Assembly (NCBI GenBank): GCA_023429135.1
Contig: JAEYWD010000092.1
Span: forward strand, 1-64,000
Reading direction: 5' to 3'
From: Bacteroidota bacterium
GTDB lineage: Bacteria > Bacteroidota > Bacteroidia > Bacteroidales > JAAUTT01
DNA length: 64,000 bases
The translations under genes and the position numbers were made by a program. A model generated the notes under the pieces. The model was not told the origin of the DNA. It ran no database searches and saw nothing but the letters and a program-made list of their open reading frames with translations. This document shows positions 35,012 to 42,804 of the stretch, in pieces (position 1 is the first letter of the stretch; each line of letters begins with the position of its first letter).

Positions 35012-35683
35012 TTAATTTCGAGCCTGTTTACGCGCTTCTTCCTTCATTTTTTCATTAGCAGTGATAACAAATGTTACCCTTCGATTCTGACTACGGCCTT
35101 CTTCATTATCGTTCGAAGCCACTGGCTGGTTCTCTCCATAACCAACTGTTTTCAGTCGCGACGAATTAATGTTTTTCTGTCGCAGGTAATCCGAAACAGC
35201 ACCCGCTCTTTTCTCCGAAAGGGTTTGGTTATAACTGTCGCTTCCCTTGCTATCCGTATGGCCTTCAATCAACACATCAGTATCGGGATATTTATTAAGA
35301 ATGGAAGAGAGTTCCTCAATTGATTTGACTGATACCGGAGTAAGGTTCGTCTTGTTGAAATCAAAGAGCACTCCCGATTTAAAATTGATAATTATCCCTT
35401 CTTCACCGGGTTTGTGGATAACTTCGGCATTCGGAACATTATTCCTGATTTCCTCGGCCTGTTTATCCATCTGACGCCCAATTACGGCTCCTGCAGCACC
35501 TCCCACTGCAGCACCAATTACAGCGCCTAAGGCTGTGTTGCCTGCCGTTTTGCCAATCACTCCTCCGATTACTGCACCTGTACCTGTTCCAATGGCTCCG
35601 CCTTTAAATGCTCTCGAAGTTTTACAACCAGCAGCAAGCAATGCAAGTAAAACCATTATTATCAAAAAATTTTTCATGATCAT
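35012..35683 (-). CDS. OmpA-family lipoprotein with glycine-zipper and peptidoglycan-binding domain
   Basis: The 223-residue protein has a lipoprotein signal (lipobox LLAAGC), a glycine-zipper segment (AIGTGTGAVIGGVIGKTAGNTALGAV split by small residues) and a C-terminal OmpA domain with LIEGHTDSKGSDSYNQTLSEKRA and NRRVTFVI. It ties the outer membrane to peptidoglycan. The start ATG overlaps the stop of the upstream gene as ATGA, which supports this start over the ATG two codons later. Confidence 0.9.
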   Translation of the reverse strand: MIMKNFLIIMVLLALLAAGCKTSRAFKGGAIGTGTGAVIGGVIGKTAGNTALGAVIGAAVGGAAGAVIGRQMDKQAEEIRNNVPNAEVIHKPGEEGIIINFKSGVLFDFNKTNLTPVSVKSIEELSSILNKYPDTDVLIEGHTDSKGSDSYNQTLSEKRAGAVSDYLRQKNINSSRLKTVGYGENQPVASNDNEEGRSQNRRVTFVITANEKMKEEARKQARN

Positions 35684-35889
35684 GTTTTTTTGTTAAACAG
35701 TATGAGCGCTCCTCCAAGTATCATGATTCCAACTCCCCACATGGGAGACCAGGTGGCCGTGTGTTTTTCATCTTTGGTTATCTCGATTTTGCCTACGTCC
35801 AGTACTTTTTCCTTTGTGAAAAAGCTTACTCCGGTAATCAGAGTAACCACCAGGCCTACAATTAGCAATATTATTCCCGCTTTTCTCAT
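35680..35889 (-). CDS. Small two-helix membrane protein
   Basis: The 69-residue protein has an N-terminal helix (GIILLIVGLVVTLITG), a charged middle (EKVLDVGKIEITKDEKHTATWSP) and a C-terminal helix (MWGVGIMILGGALILF) ending in NKKT. Similar small proteins are common beside OmpA lipoproteins in this phylum, but no function is known. Its stop codon overlaps the next start (ATGA). Confidence 0.65.
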   Translation of the reverse strand: MRKAGIILLIVGLVVTLITGVSFFTKEKVLDVGKIEITKDEKHTATWSPMWGVGIMILGGALILFNKKT

Positions 35890-35900
35890 TTTATTGAAAT

Positions 35901-36236
35901 TTAAAGTAATAGTAGTAACAAAATAATTATTACAAGCAGGGCCCCTCCTCCTATATAAATGCCGTCGGCCGATTTGTTGATTTTATCGTTTATGTCCCTT
36001 ACTTCCTTTCGTAGCTCACGTCTTTCTTTAGGAGTAAGAGACTTCATATCCATTTGATTAATCTCGTTAACTCTTGCAGTTAAATTTTGAATTTCAGCTT
36101 CACTAAGTTTGGTTACTTCTTTTTTAGTTTGAACTGTTTCTTTCTTAGCTTTTTTGTCTTTTGGCTCCGAAGCCTGAAGCATCGATAAATTCAGCATGAA
36201 CGCTGCTAAAATTGATAATAAGAGTATTTTTTTCAT
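35901..36236 (-). CDS. Small secreted/anchored protein, function unknown
   Basis: The 111-residue protein has a signal peptide (MKKILLLSILAAFMLNLSMLQA), a charged coiled-coil-like middle with LTPKERRELRKEVRDINDKI, and a C-terminal hydrophobic helix ending in a run of leucines. It looks like a membrane-anchored helical protein of the periplasm. It is the first gene of the operon that continues with the two-helix protein, OmpA, the barrel and the Lmo0937-like protein, a set that suggests an envelope-stress response. Confidence 0.65.
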   Translation of the reverse strand: MKKILLLSILAAFMLNLSMLQASEPKDKKAKKETVQTKKEVTKLSEAEIQNLTARVNEINQMDMKSLTPKERRELRKEVRDINDKINKSADGIYIGGGALLVIIILLLLLL

Positions 36237-36374
36237 AACATCGGTTGTTAAGGGTTTTTACGCGTACAAAGGTCCGACAAAGGACTGTTAAACTGCTTAT
36301 ACAAAACCGACAATTAATTACACTTTTCACACATTATGAGGATGTTGTACATAGGTGGTTGCTTTTTACAGGTA

Positions 36375-38201
36375 CTACTGGTAGGTAACTGTTGTTGGTT
36401 TTTCAATATTAAAATCGCGAAATCCGAAGTCGTTCGTACGATAAGCGTTGAACTTGGAAATGTTAGTTCCTTTTCCGGGTATAATGGGGTAAAATGCCAG
36501 CGACACCTGAAAAGTTTTGAAAACCAGAAATTCATTTTTTATGAGCATCCCCAAACCTAAAAGTGAATATAATTTGGCGTTTTTTAAGCCTTGAGTATAG
36601 CTTCCCAGCAAGCCTGCGGAATATACCAGATAAGGTCCGAAGCGAAAGCCAATGAGATTCCATGGCGCGTACGACTGAGTTTGAAGGGTTAACAGAATTT
36701 TATGAGTGCCGAAAACATCTTTGGATGAAAATCCCACAATTCCATATTCTTCGTTGATATATAGTTTGTCGGTAGGTAATCTTTTAATTCCTATAATGAA
36801 TTGAGGCTTTACAAATTGCCTGACTTTCCATTTACCAATTGTCCAAAGTTCTGAGAAATAGTTTACTCCTATATTTACGGCTCCTTCTTCAAAACTACCT
36901 TTATACATAAACCGACCATATTCTAGCGACGAACTTAGATATCCCCAGCGGTAGTAATCGCCCCACGATGCTTTAAATCCTAAATACCATCTTCCTCGGT
37001 TATTTTTAATCTGGTATCCTCCTGTAATATTGTATAATGCACCTTTGGGAACATCTTCAATCAAACCATAATTAAAAATAAATCTATCCTGAATATACCG
37101 CCGGCTTGCAACTCCAATTCCGAAATAAAGGAATTTCTCGTTCGTGTAAACATGAAGAGAATCGTATAACTCCACCGGTCTCTCGATGTATCGGATGTTT
37201 TGAAACCTTGCAGAAACAATGTAATTTGCCGATCGCTGGAATTCGCTTTGACCACCAAAAATTTTCCAGGCTTTGGCAAGCCACACATCCTGGGTGTTAA
37301 ACCTAAAATCCTGGAAAAATCGCGACGAATCGGGAAAAGTTATTGAATCACGGTTTAGTCTCTGGCCAAAATATATGCCACCTCCCCATTTTGTAAGTGC
37401 CGAATAAAAAGGACGTTCAATTTCAAATACTTTTATAAAGCTCCTGTCTTCGTTAAGCTGATACTGGATACGCGATCCGATGTATGTATTCCTGATATTG
37501 GGAATGTAATAGGAAATCTGATAAATACTTTTTTTCGATTTTAGGTTTAATCCATAGATGTTATCGAACTGCTGGCCTGTTCCCAAAAAATTCTGATCAG
37601 TAAATCCGAGACTTATGGCTGAAGTTGAAATGCTTCCTCTAGGGGTGAGGCTCCATACATCGAGCACACGGATGTTGATGTCAACCGAATCTTTCTTTAC
37701 CAACTGAGGCAGAAAAATAACCTCGTGAACATATTTCTGACGTCGTATCAAACGTTCCGATTCTTTCACTTTGAGTGAGTCGAATGGCTGATTGCTGCCA
37801 AACAGCAGCAGGTTTTTAACTGCAAGGGGCAATGTGTTAATGTGTAGTTTATTTCCGGTAATTTTTATAAAACCGTTTGGTTTGATTGATGTGTCGCGAA
37901 TGTCGTATCCAAAGGGATCGAGTGTTAGGATGTTTATTTTACGGATAATTTTTCCTTCGAAATAATTGTATGGTTTTGTTTCTATTCGTTTACTTCTGCG
38001 CTTTGGTGGTTGCTTAACGCTTTCGGGAATTGTAAAAATTAGGGAGAAAAGCCATTTTGAAAAAGTCTTCTTTTCGGCTATATCCTGAAGTGCTTTATAA
38101 ACCTTTACCGAATCCTGGGGGGCTGTTTTATCTGGTTCCTGAGCTATAATATCTTGAATAGGTCCTAAATATATAATCAGGACGATAAGCTTTAATTTCA
38201 T
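36375..38201 (-). CDS. BamA/TamA-like outer-membrane protein (POTRA plus barrel)
   Basis: The 608-residue protein has a signal peptide, a stretch with YFEGKIIRKINILTLDPFG and a following KYVHEVIFLPQLVKKDSVDINIRVLDVWSL that reads as one or two POTRA-like units, and then an Omp85-type barrel of aromatic strands to the end. Bacterial Omp85 proteins insert or secrete other proteins. It is shorter than BamA and lacks the usual five POTRA domains, so it is not BamA itself. It follows the glycosyltransferase gene by 17 bp. Confidence 0.7.
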   Translation of the reverse strand: MKLKLIVLIIYLGPIQDIIAQEPDKTAPQDSVKVYKALQDIAEKKTFSKWLFSLIFTIPESVKQPPKRRSKRIETKPYNYFEGKIIRKINILTLDPFGYDIRDTSIKPNGFIKITGNKLHINTLPLAVKNLLLFGSNQPFDSLKVKESERLIRRQKYVHEVIFLPQLVKKDSVDINIRVLDVWSLTPRGSISTSAISLGFTDQNFLGTGQQFDNIYGLNLKSKKSIYQISYYIPNIRNTYIGSRIQYQLNEDRSFIKVFEIERPFYSALTKWGGGIYFGQRLNRDSITFPDSSRFFQDFRFNTQDVWLAKAWKIFGGQSEFQRSANYIVSARFQNIRYIERPVELYDSLHVYTNEKFLYFGIGVASRRYIQDRFIFNYGLIEDVPKGALYNITGGYQIKNNRGRWYLGFKASWGDYYRWGYLSSSLEYGRFMYKGSFEEGAVNIGVNYFSELWTIGKWKVRQFVKPQFIIGIKRLPTDKLYINEEYGIVGFSSKDVFGTHKILLTLQTQSYAPWNLIGFRFGPYLVYSAGLLGSYTQGLKNAKLYSLLGLGMLIKNEFLVFKTFQVSLAFYPIIPGKGTNISKFNAYRTNDFGFRDFNIEKPTTVTYQ

Positions 38202-38218
38202 AGGAAATCCTGTCCATT

Positions 38219-40543
38219 TCAGATAATATGATTAATGTGATTCTCTCCGTTAAACTTATATTTTTCCACAATCATCCGGGCAAGGGTATAGCAGAGTGCT
38301 GAGTCGGCGCTTTGTGTAAGTTTTACATGTTCATTTTCCAGTCCGTCAAAACATCCCCCCGAGACCGGATTATATATCATTTGATTCAGACGGTTATTGC
38401 CCAGAAACCATTTAAAGGCACCATTCATGCGATAGAAATATTCGTTTTCCTTGCACATCAGGTAAAACTTACTCGATGTAATGATATAAAATGCCAAGTC
38501 GCAAGGTTGCTCTCCCGTTCCTGAATCAGTAGTGTTTCTGATCCAATCCTCTGCCAATTTTATTTCTATGGAATAATTATTGAACATCCGTGAATAAAGA
38601 AATTCGAACGACTCTCTTGCAATATCCTTGTAAACCCCATCTCCGGTGATAAGCCATGTATTTAGAAGTGCACCTGGTAAAATACTTGCAGAAACGGTGA
38701 GTTTTGGTTCGAACCATTTCCAATTTTCATTAGAATATGAATTATACATATCAACCAGCTTATTCGCCAAAGTTTTAATCAGGGTAAGATCTTTAGTTGC
38801 TTCATTAACGCTGTAATAGTAATATAATCCTTTAATGACTAATGCTATAGATTTGGACGATTTAAAGCTGGTTGTTAAGGGAAGAGTATTCTCAATCATC
38901 AAACCTGAAACATCGGTCATTTCTGTCGGAAGAAGAGTCTTCATCGAGAAAAGGTAGCCGAGCGCCCATATAGCTTTGGCCTGAGTTTCTTCCAGATTTT
39001 CATTTTGATTCTGAGTAGTGAATTTCCGCTCATAATCGAGATATTTGTAGAAAACGCCCGTAGATTGGTAACAGTGATAAATAAACTTCAGGTATTTTCT
39101 GATATAGGTAATGTCGTTTACATCGCCCGAGAATTTATAATGCATACAAAATACAAATAGGCTCAGGGCGTTGTCATCCAGGTGATATCCGGCACGCAGG
39201 TCGGGTTCTCCCTTATAGGTCGTATGGAGTATCCCGGTACGGTCAGTTAACGACTTAATAAAGTCGAGTTTTATGGGCGGATATTTATATTCGGCTGGTT
39301 GGGTTTTACCCGAAACATTACTGATTAAATTATTGTAGTTCTGCGCCGAATTCTCCCAAACTGCCGAGATTGCTTTTCTCTGTATATTTTCACTTAAATC
39401 CTTTCTCAGAGATGGGTTATCAAGCAGGGTAATGATTTTAAAGGAAAGATCTTCACTACTCTTATAGATAAGTCCTGCATTGTTTTCAAGAAATTCGTGA
39501 GCATGAGGAGTAGGTGAAGAAATAATAGGACAGCCACAGCTCACAGCAAACGAAAACATACCACTCATAGGGCGGTTCTCATTTGTGCTGCTAAAAATAC
39601 AGATATCACTCATTTGGAAATATTCCTTCAGAATCTCATCAGTCGAAAATACATTCAAAAAACGAACATGATTCTGTAATTTGAGCGATTTAACTTTGCC
39701 TTCCAGCATTATCCTGTAGTTCTCACCCGATTTTTTCAGTTCTTCGGGATGCGTTTTGCCGATAATCAGAAAAATTATTTCGGGATGCGCTTTTATAACT
39801 GCCGTTAAAGCTTCGAGCGTGTTTTCGATCCCTTTATCCGGGGATAGCATTCCTACAGTAGATAATACAAATTTACCCGTGAGTTGGTATTTTTCCTTCA
39901 GCACCTGGATATTCGACGGTGTTATAAGGTTCGTTCCGTAAGGTATAATTTCTACTTTTTCCTCTGAAACATTGTAATCCGTTTTTAATACCTTTTCCGA
40001 AAAACCTGCCAGAACAATCACAAGTCTTGACGCATCGGCAATTTGTTGAACATATTTTTGAATTTCATTCGCGGGGTGGGCAATAACCGTATGGAATACA
40101 GTGATTAAGGGTTTGGAGAGCTGGTTTAAAAAATTTACGAGATTCGATTGAGAATTTTGAAACAGGTCAAACTCATGTTGCAGTACTACTGCAAGTATGT
40201 TATCCTGTGAATTGATTTCGTTAGCAATACGAATGTAATCCGAAGCATTGTCGGTATCCAGCGTCGAAATTACTTCAGGGGGATAATACAGTTTAGAACT
40301 TCCGGATTGTAGTGCGTAAATTCTAATATTGAAGTTATTTACAAAACGGCTGTTGAGTGCATTTACCAGCTTTTGTGAATAACTGGCTATACCACATTCA
40401 CGGGGTGGATATGAAGTTATAAAAACAATATCGCCAGCGGTGGTATTTGCTTTTTCGGTTTCGGCCCTGGAATGATCCGATTTATTAAAATCTAAAACCC
40501 CTAAACTACTCCCTTTTCTTTTAGTCGCAACTTCGTTTTCCAT
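38219..40543 (-). CDS. GT4 glycosyltransferase fused to a helical (six-hairpin-like) domain
   Basis: Residues 35-410 form a GT-B retaining glycosyltransferase: DIVFITSYPPRECGIASYSQ at the N-terminus, STVGMLSPDKGIEN as the hinge to the sugar-nucleotide domain, and ENRPMSGMFSFAVSCGCPIISS as the family's late EX7E-like region. The last 350 residues are helical, with paired aromatic stretches (AGYHLDDNALSLFVF, KAIWALGYLFSM, GEQPCDLAFYI) like an (alpha/alpha)6 toroid. Product unknown; similar proteins are often linked to GH130 genes, absent here. It is co-transcribed with the barrel gene. Confidence 0.8.
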   Translation of the reverse strand: MENEVATKRKGSSLGVLDFNKSDHSRAETEKANTTAGDIVFITSYPPRECGIASYSQKLVNALNSRFVNNFNIRIYALQSGSSKLYYPPEVISTLDTDNASDYIRIANEINSQDNILAVVLQHEFDLFQNSQSNLVNFLNQLSKPLITVFHTVIAHPANEIQKYVQQIADASRLVIVLAGFSEKVLKTDYNVSEEKVEIIPYGTNLITPSNIQVLKEKYQLTGKFVLSTVGMLSPDKGIENTLEALTAVIKAHPEIIFLIIGKTHPEELKKSGENYRIMLEGKVKSLKLQNHVRFLNVFSTDEILKEYFQMSDICIFSSTNENRPMSGMFSFAVSCGCPIISSPTPHAHEFLENNAGLIYKSSEDLSFKIITLLDNPSLRKDLSENIQRKAISAVWENSAQNYNNLISNVSGKTQPAEYKYPPIKLDFIKSLTDRTGILHTTYKGEPDLRAGYHLDDNALSLFVFCMHYKFSGDVNDITYIRKYLKFIYHCYQSTGVFYKYLDYERKFTTQNQNENLEETQAKAIWALGYLFSMKTLLPTEMTDVSGLMIENTLPLTTSFKSSKSIALVIKGLYYYYSVNEATKDLTLIKTLANKLVDMYNSYSNENWKWFEPKLTVSASILPGALLNTWLITGDGVYKDIARESFEFLYSRMFNNYSIEIKLAEDWIRNTTDSGTGEQPCDLAFYIITSSKFYLMCKENEYFYRMNGAFKWFLGNNRLNQMIYNPVSGGCFDGLENEHVKLTQSADSALCYTLARMIVEKYKFNGENHINHII

Positions 40544-40632
40544 ACCCCAAAATGATAAACCGGCATAACTAAAAATCAGATCCTGAAACCAGATTTTGTA
40601 GTTGCAAATAATTGATAACCCTTATATAGATG

Positions 40633-40706
40633 GAGGCTGTGTAAAAAGTCACCAGGTTGCCATATTTCGACTCTGCTTAATATCGCAATACTTTTTACAC
40701 AGCCTC
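40633..40706. repeat. GAGGCTGTGTAAAAAG inverted-repeat element (74 bp)
   Basis: Sixteen-base perfect ends (40633-40648 and 40691-40706) enclose a short core that has only a half of the TTTCGACT-type motif. It lies between the YtxH gene end and the glycosyltransferase start. On the plus strand a T run follows the right arm. Confidence 0.75.
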
Positions 40707-40726
40707 TTTTTAGATTAATACTTTAT

Positions 40727-41002
40727 TTAAACTGTAGAACGAGCAGTATTGGTGTTCTCGTTAACATTGCCCATTGCTTTTTTAGCAGCATTGCCAATTC
40801 CTTCTTTTACCTTATCAATGCGTTCGTTAACGGTACCAACCACATCATCAAACTTTTCTTTGGCTGTATTTGCCAGGTCTTCGCCTTTATCAATTAATTT
40901 TCGGCGGGTTTCCGATCCTTTATCAGGAGCGAATAAAATTCCTATTAATGCACCTGCAGCTACTCCTGCCAAAACTCCTAATAATACTTTTCCTGCACTC
41001 AT
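40727..41002 (-). CDS. YtxH domain protein
   Basis: The 91-residue protein has one N-terminal helix rich in glycine and alanine (GKVLLGVLAGVAAGALIGILFAPDKGSETR), the hallmark of the YtxH family, and a lysine- and glutamate-rich amphipathic tail. YtxH proteins are general-stress proteins of unknown mechanism. It follows a Lmo0937-like gene by 40 bp, a pairing typical of stress operons. Confidence 0.85.
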   Translation of the reverse strand: MSAGKVLLGVLAGVAAGALIGILFAPDKGSETRRKLIDKGEDLANTAKEKFDDVVGTVNERIDKVKEGIGNAAKKAMGNVNENTNTARSTV

Positions 41003-41042
41003 AACTTTTATTTTTTTGATTTATTTAACAATAACAGAACCT

Positions 41043-41189
41043 TCAGGCTCCTCTTATAATTCTTAATAATATGGCTATAATTGCAATCACAAGTAAAATA
41101 TGGATAATACTTCCGGCATTAAATATAAAAAAGCCGAGTAACCATCCTATAACCAGAATTATTGCAATTAAGTAGAGTAATCCGCCCAT
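41043..41189 (-). CDS. Lmo0937-like small membrane protein
   Basis: A 48-residue frame, too short for usual gene calling, reads MGGLLYLIAIILVIGWLLGF, then FIFNAGSIIHILLVIAIIAI and a basic end. It matches the Lmo0937 family pattern (two helices joined by FNxGxxIHxLLV). It begins the unit that continues with YtxH, in the same direction. It is a paralogue of the 34144-34308 gene. Confidence 0.75.
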   Translation of the reverse strand: MGGLLYLIAIILVIGWLLGFFIFNAGSIIHILLVIAIIAILLRIIRGA

Positions 41190-41434
41190 ATTTTTGCTTT
41201 TTATTTAAACTATATATCCAAGTATTTTTATTCTAAAAGGTTTGGAGATTCAGAAAAAATCTCATAAACAAACATTATAATTTTTATTTATAAGTATTTA
41301 AGTTTTTCTGATATGAAATTGTAACGAGCCACCTTTCTATTTGCAAAGTTCGTTAGTGTTACTCTAAAAAATATTACATAAATTTTGGATAATATTACAT
41401 TATTCACACTTGAAAGGTAGTAAGGGGAAGCTTT

Positions 41435-42625
41435 TCAGGAAAATCGGAGCGATTTCCGGTAGATAAGGTAAAGATAAACTGTTATTGCAGTATAGGCGAT
41501 TGTATTTACCAACGCCGACCCGTTTAATCCCCAGAAGGGTATCAGTAGAAACGAAAAAACTGCAGTTATAACAAAGCAGATGGCCGAGCCAATAGCATTG
41601 ATGTAATGTTTTCCCTGTCCCGAAAAATAAGGAGCAATTACAGTGCCTGCACTTAAAAATAGAATACCGGGAGCAAGAATGGCTATGATGGTTTTAATGT
41701 TTGGAAAACTTTGGCCAAAAATGGTTAGGATGAATGAAGAAGGCAAAAGCAACAAAATTATAAGTCCTGCAAATGTAAATACTACACTAACTACAACCGA
41801 GCGTTTGGTAATAGCCGTCCTTTTTTGAAATGAATCGGTGTTTGAATAATACGAATATTCAACAGTGGCAATTCCTTTGCTGAAAATCCGCAGGCTCTCG
41901 GTAAGCTGAACAGCCAGAGAAAACTCTCCAAGAGCAGCCATTCCAAGCCATTTGTTTATTACAAAGTAATTAAGACGGTAGGAGAGGAGTTGCAGCACAT
42001 TTCCTGTTTCGGAAAAAAAACCGTATTTAAGAATGGATATAAAAGTTTGACGCTTGTTTTCGGTACGACCATTCGATTCTTTAAATACAGTTCCTGAGCT
42101 GGCAGCCAGCGCCATAAAATAACCCACCCCGCTGGCAATTATATAATGGCTTACAGTAATTTTTTCAAGGTGGAAGGCAAATAAGGCAAAAATACCTCCT
42201 TGCATCAATACCTGAAAAACATTGATAATGTTGTAAGTTTCGACCTTTTCTTTACCCAGCAAAATGGATAAATTATTAAAATTTAAAGAACTGATTATAG
42301 ACACAAGGAAAAAAGCGGGAAGATATTCTATATCGAACGGTTTCAGAAGTATGTAAGCTGGAATTAATAAACAATGTACTAGTATGGTTCCTGAATAGGA
42401 AATCAGGATGAGTGATGGCAAATTACTTCGTGGGGTTAAATAAACAAGAGCACTACCACCAAAAAAACTGCACAACTGCTGATTCAAAGTGATGCCTAAT
42501 ACAAACATGCTGGCGAACCCCAGCCCCTCAGCCCCGAGAAAATGCGAACTTAACAGAACAATGGCCAGGTTCAGAAAAGCAGTTAAATATCTGCTCGAAA
42601 TGGTAAGTAAATAATTCCTGATCAT
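41435..42625 (-). CDS. Polysaccharide flippase (Wzx/MATE-like)
   Basis: The 396-residue integral membrane protein has about 12 hydrophobic helices and the start MIRNYLLTISSRYLTAFLNLAIVLLSSHFLGAEG typical of Wzx-type oligosaccharide exporters (first helix, then FLGAEGLG). It would flip lipid-linked oligosaccharide across the inner membrane. It is slightly shorter than usual (420-480). No glycan cluster directly surrounds it, but a glycosyltransferase, a deacetylase-like and a FemAB-like gene lie within 10 kb. Confidence 0.78.
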   Translation of the reverse strand: MIRNYLLTISSRYLTAFLNLAIVLLSSHFLGAEGLGFASMFVLGITLNQQLCSFFGGSALVYLTPRSNLPSLILISYSGTILVHCLLIPAYILLKPFDIEYLPAFFLVSIISSLNFNNLSILLGKEKVETYNIINVFQVLMQGGIFALFAFHLEKITVSHYIIASGVGYFMALAASSGTVFKESNGRTENKRQTFISILKYGFFSETGNVLQLLSYRLNYFVINKWLGMAALGEFSLAVQLTESLRIFSKGIATVEYSYYSNTDSFQKRTAITKRSVVVSVVFTFAGLIILLLLPSSFILTIFGQSFPNIKTIIAILAPGILFLSAGTVIAPYFSGQGKHYINAIGSAICFVITAVFSFLLIPFWGLNGSALVNTIAYTAITVYLYLIYRKSLRFS

Positions 42626-42754
42626 GCCTGTATTTGTTTAGGAACTAATTCATCATAATAAGCGGGCCATGTCTCTTTAAGATAGGGCTCATGTATAGTT
42701 TTTGTTTGCTACAAATATAGATTTTATTAATTCATTTGATATGGACAAAACAAA

Positions 42755-42783
42755 AACTGCCAGCTCTTTCGAAACTGGCAGTT
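42755..42783 (-). terminator. Intrinsic terminator of the 42805 gene
   Basis: A nine-base perfect stem (AACTGCCAG with CTGGCAGTT) and eleven-base loop is followed on the minus strand by TTTTGTTTTG. It ends 22 bp after the stop codon. Confidence 0.75.
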
Positions 42784-42804
42784 GAAATATTAATTATCAA
42801 ATTA

